Shown piece after piece: positions 11,916 to 24,446 of a stretch of 64,000 nucleotides of DNA. How positions within the stretch are numbered: position 1 is the stretch's first letter; each line of letters begins with the position of its first letter. The notes under the pieces were generated by a model that saw only the letters and a list, made by a program, of their open reading frames with translations, ran no database searches and had not been told where the DNA came from. The position numbers were made by a program, and so were the translations under genes. Source of the stretch: Bipolaris cookei (lineage: Eukaryota > Ascomycota > Dothideomycetes > Pleosporales > Pleosporaceae); NCBI GenBank assembly GCA_002286855.1, contig NRSV01000004.1:434001-498000 (forward strand). Reading direction: 5' to 3'.

Positions 11916-12214
11916 TGTGTTTTTCATGTAGTTTTGCGGGCAAGTCGTGGGGTTGTTAGTTGTCGCAAAAAGTTCGAGCCAAAATTCCGACCAATGCACG
12001 CACGGACATTCTGGCAAGACCCACCCAGCACCCCTGCGTCTCTCGGTAGTCGGTGTTGGCCAGAGTACAGGGTGCAAGGCCTCCAGTTGGACCAGCACTC
12101 CTTTCCGGACACCGCACTTCGCCAAGATACAGAACTCGGAGCCCTGATTGCTGTGTACACGCCTAGTCCTTCGCTTTTGCCTTCTTCTGTGGCCTCTCTC
12201 CCATATCCTTCGTC

Positions 12215-13502
<1,288 letters not shown>

Positions 13503-14136
13503 TTACTCAAGATCGCCTGCTGAACCCGCCTCAGACGGTGTCTTGCTGCCGCCGACCGGGATTGAAGTGTCCACGGCGATCATCTCGGCTAGAATGTCTA
13601 GAACCGGCTGTGTAGTGTTAGCAAAAATCGGAGCGCACAAGGTGGTGAAAACAAATCTACCTTGGGGACAGTCTTGTCGTAAATGTTGATTAGTTCCCTA
13701 GGGTTGGGGTAAACCTTCAATGCGCGGTAGAAGCACAACGCGGCCTCCACGTTATCCGCACCTGCCATACAATTAGCACTACACCCCGCCAAGACCACAA
13801 CCACAATGACTACATACCCTTTTGCACCATTCCCTCTCCCTGGGCAACCTCTTGCATAAAGTATGCCTCGACCTCCTCGGGATCCTTGGGGAAGCCCTCA
13901 TCGTTTGCGCGCTCGACCGCCTCCCGGATGGCCTTCTTCTGCTCGGCGCCCTGTGCCTCGGCCTCCTCCTTGGCCTGGCGCTCTGTCCGCTTCGATTCCT
14001 TCTTGAGCTGCTTGCGGAAATTGGGGTCGTTTCGTCGCTTGTAGTCGAAGTAGGCGGCATATGCAAGGAGGCCTGTGATGATGGTGCCGGCGCTAATAGC
14101 CGCAATGGTGGAAGGTTTTAATGACGAGTTGGACAT
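13503..14136 (-). CDS. TOM20: Mitochondrial import receptor Tom20
   Basis: Three exons (14136-13818, 13761-13661, 13607-13503) encode 174 residues. A single N-terminal membrane anchor (about residues 9-28) is followed by [14 protein letters not shown], a highly charged linker and a TPR-like domain ([20 protein letters not shown] and [14 protein letters not shown]). Tom20 sits in the outer mitochondrial membrane and binds amphipathic presequences. The last exon was found from the acceptor after GCTAAC and restores [11 protein letters not shown], a conserved Tom20 segment. Length and order of parts are as usual for fungi. Confidence 0.93.
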
Positions 14137-14431
14137 GATGGCGGCCGAATGCGTGGGATTGAAGAGCGCTTTGTGGCGGGGAAGGCTCGGCGGTACACCT
14201 TAGAAATGGAGGAGGGATGGCGGTGGTGCGTGAGTGTGTGGTGTTCAACTTTTTCTCCAAGTTCAGGGAAGGCACGATCCGACATGGTGGAGGGTCCGAG
14301 CTCACACGCTCGCCGCGGCCCCATACATGCCGTGCATGATGCACTTGCGCTTACCTGTCACGACCACCTCTATTATTACTTCTACGAACACTGCTACTGC
14401 TGGCACTGCTGCCACCATCCCCCTAGGCAGC

Positions 14432-16583
14432 ATGTCGGAAAAGCAAAAGGGTATCTCCCTCCGCAAGAAGCGGGGGGACAAGAGCAAAAAGGCCCCGCCC
14501 GTCATCAGCGCGCCGCGTCAGATTAGCGCGCCTATGCCCGTGGGCGTCGCTCCATCTTCACTGCCAGGCTCCGGACGCCCTTCGAACGAATCTAGCAGAT
14601 CTAGGACGAGACAAGATGCTCCGCCTCCGGCTCCGCAAGCAAACCCACAGCGGCCAGATAAGACGGCCGCTTTGGTCAAGAGGAGGTACTCGCAAAAGGT
14701 CACGACGGCGCCTCCCGACTTCAGGGACAGAGCGCCTATGCCTCAGATGCCTGTACAGTACCGGCAGGACAGGGATCCGAGCCAGACGAGAGAGCCTAGG
14801 CAGCAAGGCATGTCAAATGCGCCCAATGGGTCCAATGGGCGGGCGTTGCAGGTCGACCCCCGCGCACTCAGAGACCCCAACTTGAAAGTAGAACAATGTA
14901 AGGCGCATGTATTCGAGTTATACGTATAACAAAGTGCTGACCGCATTCAGATGTATCTACCATCCTCGCAGATGCCTCCGAAGCCGACATCAACCGCTAC
15001 CAGGACGAACTGCGCAAGACTAAGCACCGCACCTCCCTCGATCTCCAGCACAACGTATACCAGAACCGCACACAGTTTATCAAGATCAGTAAAGAAGCAG
15101 AGAAGCTCAAGGGCGAAATGCGAACACTGCGTCAGTTGATGTCCGACCTGACAACCACTCTCGAGCAGACAGCATCGGCCACTGGCGCAAATAATGATGC
15201 TGCAAGCAACAGGAGAGCCAATAGAAGCTCAATTGGCGATCTCAACCAGCTGAGAGCAGGCCAATTGCAGCAGCTGTACAGGGATGTCGAGGGCTCGCAG
15301 AAGTACCTACCTCCCATACCCGGACGATACATTGTGTGGAAGTCGGGGAAATGGTTTGAGCTAGATTCTGCAACTTTGAAAGCAAGAAGAAGAGTCAGGT
15401 TACTCCTCCTGAACGATCACCTTCTGATTGCGACAGAAAAGAAGGCCCGCAACGATATTCCCGGACAGCGTGAGGGCAACCGGACAAACATGGAATTTAC
15501 TGCGCAGCGATGTTTTCCGTTACTAGACACCCACGTCACAAGAACGCCAGAAGAGCGCATCATTATCCGTGCGGGCGCGGAAACATTTACTTATGATACC
15601 AAGAAAGAAGATAGTGGTGATAAGTCTGCTTTTATCGCAACATTCCGCAAGACTAAGGATGACTTGCGCAAGAGTCAAGAAGCTGATGTGCAAGAAAAGG
15701 ACCGGACCCAGGACTCGTACAGCCACCTGCTCTCTCGTGACCCTGCGCTCATGAACAGGACAGAGCTTCTCGACAATCTTTCTGATGGTATCAACAACGA
15801 GCAAGCCAACACATTTATGGACGTAGATGGCCAGAAGCGAAATGTCCGTTGGGTGGAAAGCCAATTGGATGACTTGGACATTGAGATTGCGCTGCAGCAT
15901 TTCGAGGAAGCAGTGGTAAAAGTCGATCGACTCAAGTCACTTGCGAAGAACATTCGCGGCAACGAAATGGCAAAAGCCATTGTAACATACAAGGTCAACG
16001 AGCGCGCTGCTAAATTAGCAAATGTGCTGGTCAAACATATGGTAGAGCACAACAACTGGTTCTCCTCTGTCCGGCAGCACGTCAGCTGGGTCGTCCAACT
16101 AGGTTTCGAAGACAGAGCGCGCGAAGATTATCTCGAGGCTCGCGGTAACCTCATCAAAACTCGCTCACGGTCCGTTCCCTCCCTCTTCTCTCTCTCCCTT
16201 TCATAATCTGTCGGCTAATGCTTCTTCACAGTCAATGCGTCTTCGAAGGCAACCTACCAGACTACATCTTCCAAATCTCATATATCTACTTCACTATCAT
16301 CAAAAACACAGTCGACATGTTCCAGCGCTGTTTCCCCCAGCAACTCATGTCTGCCTGCGTGAAGTGGGCCAAAGAACATATCGACCAGTTCAACGTGCTG
16401 CTCAAGCGGCAGCTGAGCAGTGTGGAGGAGGGCGGGAACGTGTGGAACGAGTGTCTGACGTTGGCGCATGAACATGCGGAGATGCTGAGGGATGTTGGGC
16501 TGGATTTTACGGAGTTGGTGGGGAGGGGGATTGGGGAAGAGGGAGATGATACAAAGGCGCCGTTGGGGTTGGGTGTGTTGTAG
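14432..16583 (+). CDS. EXO84: Exocyst complex subunit Exo84
   Basis: Three exons (14432-14897, 14951-16169, 16232-16583) encode 678 residues. A basic, Pro-rich disordered N-terminus precedes the helical segment YVSTILADASEADINRYQ. A PH-like domain follows (YIVWKSGKWFELD to LLLNDHLLIATEKK), then C-terminal helical bundles. Exo84 is one of eight exocyst subunits that tether secretory vesicles to the plasma membrane at growth sites. The start at 14432 (MSEKQKGISLRKKRG) is the first ATG of the conserved part; upstream codons in the same frame look like leader. The last donor, GTCCGT, is weak but the joined frame (TRSRQCVFEGNL) fits the family. Confidence 0.92.
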
Positions 16584-17479
16584 ATGGGTTGGGAATCGTG
16601 TAAATAATATATTGGGGTGTATAAGATGTATCGTATTTTATGAACTCGGCCTTGGTGCGGTTGTGCTCATTTCTAAGGTAAGAGGCGATAAAAGAGGGTT
16701 CGGTTGAACTTGAGCACGAACAGTGCATAGCTACATATACCCGGTTATCTCTTGTCAATGATGAGTGCTGAATTGCAGGTAGTAGGAATGTCTGAGCCAA
16801 ACTTTCTCGGAGTTAAACGCACATACACGCATGAACGAATTGCTATACTATACTAACGCTCAAGTCGCCAATCAAAGTTTCGGTAAGTGTCGAAGTTCAG
16901 GCGCAAGCGTGAAGGCTACAAAGTGGATGAAGAGGGATGAAAATATGTCACTCCAATCATTTGAAAAGCCCAGATATTATGTCGTGCTCGTGTGATGATT
17001 TTACATTACATGCGATAGAAGGGACGCCGTTGTTACGATAGCTAGAAGGAACGTATAATCGAACAACACAGTCCGTTTTCCTCTATCTCTAGCCCTCCAA
17101 TATAGTGTGGTCTATAAAAATCACTCAAGACATAGTCTTCGAATTCTGGTCTAGCCGTATTGCAATGGCAGCCTACTAACAATCTGCCACTGGTCACAAA
17201 CGCATCTGTCTTCGCTAGTCTTCACTTTCACCTCAACATTATTCGCCGACACTTTACAGAAAATTATTGAAAGCCTGCAAAATACCGCGTTAATTGTAAC
17301 AGCAGGTCACGTGTAGTTACTAAGCTGTGGGAGTCTACCTTCACTAGGGATATAAGGACGACCGTGAGACTTCCCTTGTCGCTCACCTCACTTACTCGAA
17401 GACTCCACTCTCAACCTTGATACAGTAAGCTACACACCTTATCACCAAACATCTACTACACAAGTCAAGAAGATTTGAA
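16584..17479. other. Intergenic region with promoter of the Myb-like gene
   Basis: About 900 bp without a reading frame that looks coding. The first 300 bp are AT-rich 3' sequence of EXO84. The last part is a promoter-like stretch with a TATA-like box near 17350. Confidence 0.5.
17350..17357 (+). promoter_or_regulatory. TATA-like box
   Basis: The sequence GATATAAGG lies about 125 bp upstream of the ATG at 17480 and is followed by a CT-rich tract, the usual layout of a fungal core promoter. It is assigned by sequence and spacing only. Confidence 0.35.
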
Positions 17480-18300
17480 ATGCCTTCTGAAAGCGAGAAC
17501 ATCACCTACCTGTATCTGATCTTGACTCATGGTGGCCCCCCGAATGTAAGTTTTACATTTTCCCCTGCAGAAGTGAGAACACATCTATCAACAGTCGTAC
17601 TCCAGACACCACACCTAAGAACCAAAGAGACACAGAATGTCGCTGACTTGCAACAGATTGACTGGGATGCCGTCAGCGCTGCCCTCGATCTGAAAAAGGG
17701 TGCAGTGACGAAGCGCTGGTCGCGCCTCAAGTCAGCCATGGAGAGACAGCAAACTCCCAGTAGCTCTTCTTATCCCTTCCTCTGGCTCTGTGTCAAGCAC
17801 AGCACCCGCACGAACGTACGTTATACATCTTCCCTACACATATCGTCAACACCACAAGAAAAAGAACATCACTAACAACAATACAGCCTATCAACTGGGA
17901 CATTATCGCTACAGCCTGCAATACCACGACTAGCGCAGCATCCAAGCGCTATTCTCGTATGAAACTGGCGTTTGAGAAAGGCGGCACTGCACCACGTTCT
18001 CCCGCTAAGACTACTCCCGCTAAGACTACTCCTGCAAAGGCCAAAGCTGCTCGCAAGCCCGTTACCAAGGACGAACCTGAGATTGCTGAGAATGTCAAGA
18101 TTTCTCCTAACGCGAAGCGCAAGCGTTCAGCCCTCAAGACTACCGATGTTCTTGACGATGAAGACGAAGTGTCAGATGCCAAACCAAAGCATGCCAAGCG
18201 CAACATGACCAAAGAGGCGGCCGTCAAGGAAGAGGAAGAGGAAAGTGATGAGTTCTTCGATGGTGAAGACTTGCTTCCTGCGGATAACTTGTACACTTGA
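17480..18300 (+). CDS. Small fungal Myb/SANT-like protein with duplicated domain
   Basis: Three exons (17480-17545, 17657-17815, 17887-18300) encode 212 residues. Two similar helical repeats are visible. The first is YLYLILTHGG then IDWDAVSAALDLKKG and KRWSRLKSAM. The second is FLWLCVKHST then INWDIIATACNTTTS and KRYSRMKLAF. This matches the fungal Myb-like DNA-binding domain found in many small ascomycete proteins. A basic region with PAKTT repeats and nuclear-localisation-like KRKR follows, then an acidic tail (EEEEESDEFFDGED). DNA binding in the nucleus is inferred. Both introns are phase 0 and sit just before the I-[DN]-W-D segment of each repeat. Confidence 0.72.
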
Positions 18301-18538
18301 GTAAAGCTTTTGGCGGGAAAGAGATTTGGGTAACATGGACAGAATATGGAAGGAGAAAGAGGTTTCCAGAGCATTCTCAATGATATCAAGGTTTGTTAGA
18401 GTTGAATGAGAGGTTGACTTTGCACAGGAGGTTGATATTCGAAGTGCTCTTTTGAGTACTTGATTATCTATCACGCCTCTAATAAATTCATGATTTCGCA
18501 TTTCCATTTTCACAAATTTCCTAGCTCATGTGCCCAAC

Positions 18539-19772
18539 TCACGGTGTCAGGACCAACTTTCCAGTAGTCTTCCGTCCCTCAATATCCTGCGTCGCCCTCA
18601 CGATATCACTCAAAGGATAAACGTCGTGAATCTTAACCTTTAATCCATCCTTTTCAATAAACTTCCACAGCTCGTTCGATGTATCTAAAACTTCATCGCG
18701 CGTAGCGAGGTAGTTGAAGAGCGTAGGTCGGACGAGCTTGATGTTCTTTGCTGCAAGACGACTGACAGTTGCATCAGTCATGTTTTCCACAAAATCAAAG
18801 GATTAAAAGGCAAACTTACCCAAGAGAAAAGTTCTCCACAGGTCCAGATGCGTTACCAAATGAACACATAGTACCCTTCCTCCTCACCACAGCAAGCGAG
18901 CTATCAAAAGTAGCCTTGCCAACCGAATCAAAGACGGCATGTACACCCTCACCTCCCGTAATCTCTAGGACATTTTTCACGAAAACGTCTCTGTCTTCCT
19001 CGTAGTACTCAAGCAATACCTCAGCACCGTTTTCCTTTGCGAGATTCCTCTTCTCCTCCGTACTAGCCGTAGCAATGACCCTTGCGCCAATCGCCTTTAG
19101 TAGTTGGCACAACCATAATCCGACACCACCGGCCGCAGCCGTGACAAGGATCCAGTCGCCCTTTTGCACAGCGTACGATTCGCGGATGAGAGTTACAGCA
19201 GTTAGCGCCTGGAGTAAGGAAGCAGCAGCCGTCTTGGTGGGAATGGAGTCCGGCAAAGGAACTGTGGTTTTTACTGGCGCAGCAACATATTCTGCATAGG
19301 CTGATTGACCCATGTACGCTACTCGCGCACCCACTTTGAGGTCGGCGGGTGCATTGGGACCGGTTGCTGCGATGGTTCCTGCACCTTCGCGCCCAAGGAT
19401 GTAGGGGAAGTGGGTGGGTTTGTAGACGCCTGAGCGGAAGTATCTAAACCCTAGATGAGTGGCAATGTTGCGAAGGTAGAAGATACTATGGTAAACTCAC
19501 GTATCGATGTAGTTGATGCCAATGAACTCGTTCTTCACCAGTACCTCTCCCTCCTTGGGTTCAGGAACGGGCACATCGTTATTTTGCAACACGTCCGTTC
19601 CACCCGTCTTCTCGATATACACTGCTTTCATCGTCTTTGGAATGGACGCCATGGTTCTGGAACCGATTACTCTCGAGCTCACGTGCGCACTGATAGCTGC
19701 GAGTCTCGTCGCTGGGGATGTCTGTCTGAAAAGCAATTGGGCAGGGCGCACAGCTTGCTGCGCAAAGATCAT
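18539..19772 (-). CDS. ZTA1: Zeta-crystallin-like NADPH:quinone oxidoreductase
   Basis: Three exons (19772-19501, 19443-18820, 18761-18539) encode 372 residues. The medium-chain dehydrogenase fold is clear: a GroES-like domain with MKAVYIEKTGGTDVL, GINYIDTYFRSG and LGREGAGTI, then the nucleotide-binding motif AAAGGVGLWLCQ. No catalytic zinc ligands are present, as expected of quinone oxidoreductases. The enzyme reduces quinones with NADPH. The first ATG adds a 40-residue Arg/Ala/Ser-rich leader that looks like a mitochondrial presequence; the ATG at 19652 (MASIPKTMKAV) would give a cytosolic form. Confidence 0.88.
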
Positions 19773-21116
19773 AAATCGTATTTAGAATTGATGAAGTTCT
19801 GGAAGCTTGTTTTTATCTTGAAGGGATAAACTCTGGGGGATAAATACATACACGGCGGCGGTTGCTGCCCCGCCTTCCACACTCCCCGCTCCCTGCAGCT
19901 ATCACGTCACATCACGATACAATTGTCTTATTCAGCAATTTCTTCAGATTAGAGGATTGAGGTAACTGGTATACTAATGGAGTTTAGTATGGCGAATCAT
20001 CTCCCGACATGTAATGCTTGTCAGCGGCATGTCACTTGAAGGGCGTATGTAGTCACCAATCTGAGTGGAGGTGGGGGAGACCCACGCCGATTTCGCTCGT
20101 GGAGTACAGGGGCGTCTTGTAAGCAAACAATGCCACAGACTGTTTTTAAGCTCGGTTCGCAGAAAAAACAACGTTCCCATATATCAGATATAATACGTGA
20201 ACTGGGGTATTCTGGTTAAAGACAGTCCTTGTTGTTTTTGTCTCATCGCCTTATGTTGCGCACGCATGATTCTCTGTGTTTTCACTGCGATACTGTGATC
20301 TCTTTTGGAACGCTTGGGGTAAGATCGATATTATTATTACTAATAATATTTTGAATGAAGCCAGGGCCAAATGCTAATTGTGCTCCCGAGTTGTGATAGC
20401 GGTGGTGACCAAGAAACTCAAGCAAAGAGAATCTACATCCACAAAGACATGCGCGAGGGAGCTGAAATTTTAGCATGAATCGTATCTGAGACGCATATGT
20501 GAGCTTTCCTGGGCTACCACTTTGAGATTAAGCTTTTTTCTTTCTAAAAAGAGCATTTTAATAAAAGTACCCTCTAAGTTTCGTTGTCTCAAGCATAATA
20601 CCGTACAATGTCATGAGCGGATTGCGTTTTCTAAGAAACAATCCGTACATTCAGGTGGGTTTCAAGTTGCGATATCTCCTTCCCATATCTGTATATGCTT
20701 CTGTCTTTACCTCAACTTTGGCGTCTGCGTTGCGCTCTGTCCTTGTGATGAGCTTAGCTTTACAAGAGATCTCTCTAGTTTCATCTATCTATAGTTTCCT
20801 TTTACATTGCCAAGAGTTGTATACAGGTGAGGCGCATGTTAACAGTAAATCTACTAGACCATACCTCTAACCGAAACTCGTCTACGCTTCTTACGTTCGG
20901 TGTGGTCTCCAAATACGGAGAGACATCGCAAGTAGCAAACTTATATTGGATCACCACATCGTCTACAATGCCACTTTGCAATACTTATAATCAAAAGGTT
21001 GTCCATTTTACTCAAATCAACATCTAAACATTGTGCTCCGCTACTACTAAAGTCATATCTATCAATTCATTTTACACTCTGTTCCTGCAGTATTCACAAC
21101 AAATTCGAAGCCTTAG
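19773..21116. other. Long AT-rich intergenic stretch
   Basis: The region includes the promoter of the quinone oxidoreductase gene next to 19773. Short frames at 20522-20870 translate to hydrophobic peptides but lack convincing splice partners. They may be upstream exons of the cryptic gene at 21117-21517. I see no transposon signature. Confidence 0.4.
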
Positions 21117-21517
21117 CGCAAACATTGGAGAAGGACAACTTCACACAAACTTCACGACGGGTACATCGAGGTAGAAGGCATTGTCACAGGTGAGACTTAT
21201 GATCCACAACCCGCTCATGCTGACATATAATAGCAAGCCATAATCCAACCATGGTATACTTACATTCCAATGTACTCGATAATTAGCAAGCTGTCGCTAA
21301 CCCAAGAACATAGCCTGAAGGTTTTGTCTCAGATGAGGTCGCCCGTATCGAAGAACTCACAAACCACAAAGGAAAAAACAAGAGAGAGCCGAGGACTGTG
21401 CTTCACACACAGCTTAGTGATGATAATTTCAAATGGAAAGAAAGGTACGAAAAGCTCAGGAACGTTGTGTTGGGTACTGTATGGATCGCTATCATCGCGA
21501 TAGCAGTTAGATCGTAA
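21117..21517 (+). CDS. Possible short spliced gene or gene fragment with C-terminal membrane segment
   Basis: Three exons can be joined: 21117-21189, 21234-21253 and 21314-21517. The introns (44 and 60 bp) have GTGAGA and GTATAC donors and TGCTGAC and CGCTAAC branch points. The joined frame reads HDGYIEVEGIVT, ASHNPTM, PEGFVSDEVARIEEL and so on, ending in a Lys/Glu-rich helix and VVLGTVWIAIIAIAV before the stop, like a tail anchor. The 5' end is unclear: the frame is closed by a TAG at 21114-21116, and a coding-like segment just upstream (HNKFEALAQTLEKDNF) is in another frame. It may be a frameshifted pseudogene. No family is recognised. Confidence 0.35.
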
Positions 21518-21835
21518 ATGTCCATAGCCAATCCCTAAATAACGACTAGTGTAGGGTGCGTAGAGACGTCACAAAATTCTTACGTAGATACGTGCTCGCT
21601 TGTTAATAATAATAATACGCGCTCGCTTGTCCCACCAACCCGTCAACCTGTGTCAAGAACCAAGGCTTACCAGCCCCCGCTACGTCATCGCCTCACACAA
21701 GCAAATTGGGCAACCCATCATATCCTAATTGCGCATTCTCCACTCTCCAAACTAACCAACAAGTACATTCTTGCTACTTTGTTCTTTTAAAAAAAGTATT
21801 ATCGTCAAAAACATTTGTTGTACCTCCCTTTCAAG
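21518..21835. other. Promoter region of the hydroxylase gene
   Basis: The 318 bp hold AT-rich sequence with a short (AAT)n run near 21608 and a pyrimidine-rich leader before the ATG at 21836. No gene is seen. Confidence 0.45.
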
Positions 21836-22936
21836 ATGGGCGCATTCCTATCCTCCATCCTCGCGCCCATTGTCATCCCACTAGGATCCTTCCTCGCCAT
21901 ACCCATGTTCAGTTCATGGTCTACGGGTCTAAATCTCATATTCCTCTCCGTCGCATGGACAACAATCGCCGCATCTTATTCGCCTCTGCAGCTGGAACTC
22001 GTTGCTCCCTTCGTCCTGCGGCTATCACTATACATCATACCCAGCCTTATCTTTCTTATCTTCGACATTGGTGTGCCTAGTCTTGCGATCGAGTTCAAGA
22101 GCCAGGGGAAATGGGGGATCCCGAGTAACCAAAGGGGTGGTGCAAGGGCAGTGAGAAGGGTAGTAGCGTGGAGTTGTGTCAACATATTGCTTACGGTTGC
22201 ATTGCAAGCGGGTATTGAGTTTGTTGTGACGGATGTGTTGCAAATGAGGAGCTTACTGCGCATCAAGGGCAGTAGATGGGGACTCAATCACTTGCCGAAT
22301 CCTTGGACCATGGTAAAGCACGGCGCCATTGCTTTTGTGTCGCGAAACGTGAGTTGGTTTTTCTGTGTTCCGCAAGTCAGCCTATACTAATAGTCAAGTT
22401 AGATCCTCCAATACTACATCCACACTCACCTCCTGCATTCACCCACTGGTGGAGCCCTGTCAACACTCCACCAAAACTGGCACCACAGTATCCAGATTCC
22501 TTACTCTTTCGTGGCAAACTACGACCATCCCATCTGTCATCTCTTGCACCGTTTTCTTCCTTTGTACCTCCCGGCAATCGCATTACGGATGCACATATTG
22601 ACCTATCTCATCATGGTTGGACTCTTCAGTCTCGAAGAAACATTTGTGTACTCTGGCTATAATGTCTTACCATCAACCATCATGTTAAGGGGCATGGCAC
22701 GTCGTGCTGATGCGCATATGATGAGTGAGGGGGAAGGGAACTATGGATGTTTGGGTGTGCTAGACTGGTGTCATGGAACGACCTTAGGTAAGGATGTGGT
22801 GGAGGACCTCAAGGCAGAAATAGAAAAGCACAACGTAGAAGCCAAAGCAGGAAAGGCTATGGGCGAAGCAGGGAATGCAGCAAACGGGCTTACGGGAAGA
22901 CTTGGAAGATCCAAAAAAGGTAAAGGAAGAAAGTAA
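21836..22936 (+). CDS. Fatty acid hydroxylase/sterol desaturase superfamily membrane protein
   Basis: Two exons (21836-22348, 22403-22936) encode 348 residues. Four or more hydrophobic segments fill the N-terminal half. The diiron histidine boxes of the FA_hydroxylase superfamily follow the splice site: HTHLLH, then HQNWHHS, then HILTYLIMVGLFSLEE and a final DWCHGTT. Proteins of this type use O2 and NAD(P)H-derived electrons at the ER to hydroxylate or desaturate lipids. The substrate cannot be told; it is not a clear Erg25 or Erg3. The C-terminal 60 residues are Lys/Ala/Gly-rich with a KKGKGRK end that may be an ER signal. Confidence 0.78.
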
Positions 22937-23400
22937 ATTGCACATCAACATAAGGTGAGACACAGAAAGGGGCAGTGCAATTGGCGCAATTGGTCCTTGG
23001 GGCATGGGTTCAGGTCGGTTGTGGTTGCTTCTGATACCTTTACGTCATAATCGGATGGAGCTCTTGTAGCAGCCGGCGCAGTCATCGGTCGAACAATTTC
23101 AATGTGTCTGTAACTCTATTCCATGCATCAGTACTCGATTACCGCCCTGTATGTACCGCGCCAATTGAACGCCCAACTATGACATCACGCAAGCGGAGAC
23201 CAAATGTTCACTTCTGGACCGTCTCAGATTCGCTTGCTCGTTATAAAGTCTTATGGTAAATGCCTTGGCGGTATCCTCCATGAAAAAAATTGGCTGCCCT
23301 GCCGCTGCGGTTCTTGATCCTCGCTAGTACGGCTGCAGTATGCCGAAGTCATCTTTCATCCCATGCACTGAACGCCGAATGCCCGATCGTTATCCGTCGC
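22937..23400. other. Convergent 3' region
   Basis: The 464 bp separate the hydroxylase and RPL6 stops. I see only non-coding sequence. Confidence 0.45.
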
Positions 23401-24222
23401 TTAGAAGACCATCGCGTGAGGCCTGTCTGAGCTGCGGAGGCTGAAGCTGGCACCGAGGTAGTCCGCGAGGTGGGCTTCCTTCTTGATGGTGGCCAGGAGG
23501 GCCTTGTCGATGGCCTTCTGGTCCTCGACACGGTCCTTGGAGGTCTCCTTCTTCTGTTGCGATTGTCAGTATCGCTGCATTAGAGCGCTCGTCGTAGTTA
23601 CGCACCTCGGGCTTCTCGCCCTGCTTGAAGAAAGCGTCCTCGCCAGGCTTGTGGGGGGCCTTGTCCTTGGTGAAGTAGCCGTCTTGGCTGGCCTTCTCGA
23701 TAACCTTCTCGTCTACGCCTGCAAGGTCGACCTTGGTGGAGGTAGCGATGACATAGCGGGCGTTTACTCGGCGGAGGGGAACACCGTTAACTTTGAAGGG
23801 ACCGGTAACAAGGAGAACACCCTGGGCAAGGTGCTTGAGGACAACGACGCGCTTGCCGCGGAAGCGACCAGCAAGGAGGATGACGACGGTACCGGGCTGG
23901 AGAGACTGGCGAACCTTTGCAGGGCGGACAGTCTTGCGGGCCTTTGGTCGCAGTTAGCGGAGCTCCAGAAGATACTCTATTCTCCCAAGTTCCATAATGG
24001 CGCACCAACTGCACGCAGGCACATTGATTTGTTTCCCATCTCTTTGCAATTCTCCGCTTTGCCTTGACGCTCCCGGTTCTATCGCGAACGTACCTTCTTG
24101 GGGACGGCAACGTCCTCAGCAGGGTAGTACTTGCTGGCCTTCTGGCTGTGGTGCGGTATCGACCTCTCCCCCTTGGAGAACTTCTTGGTGGTGGGCTTCG
24201 TGTCCTCTTGTGTGGCCGCCAT
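23401..24222 (-). CDS. RPL6: 60S ribosomal protein L6 (eL6)
   Basis: Three exons (24222-24094, 23941-23606, 23553-23401) encode 205 residues. The core [37 protein letters not shown] and [12 protein letters not shown] is diagnostic of eL6. The N-terminus is short and basic, and the last exon ([16 protein letters not shown] to HAMVF) ends as in other fungi. The protein is part of the large cytosolic ribosomal subunit. The first intron is long for this window (152 bp), a common trait of ribosomal protein genes. The start codon lies 225 bp from the RPN13 start on the other strand, so the promoter is shared. Confidence 0.95.
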
Positions 24223-24446
24223 TTCGTTTCGCTGTGGTCGTTAGTGCTGGTCGGTGGTGATGGCGATGGTCGGAATTTCGTGAAATCCTCCAGTGTGTGC
24301 CAAGCTGTCCAATCGATACGCGTGACCGGGCCGAGTATTGTTCCGGGGCGCTCGGAGCTTCCCGCCGCGTCGCCGCCAACTCCGCCGAAGAGGCCTAGGA
24401 AGCTCGAACATCATTGTCCCCAGCATCACAAACACCACCCCCAAAC

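Noticed and set aside
23483..24067. A 194-codon plus-strand open frame
   Set aside because: It lies antisense to the RPL6 exons; the minus strand gives the conserved eL6 protein, so this is a shadow frame.
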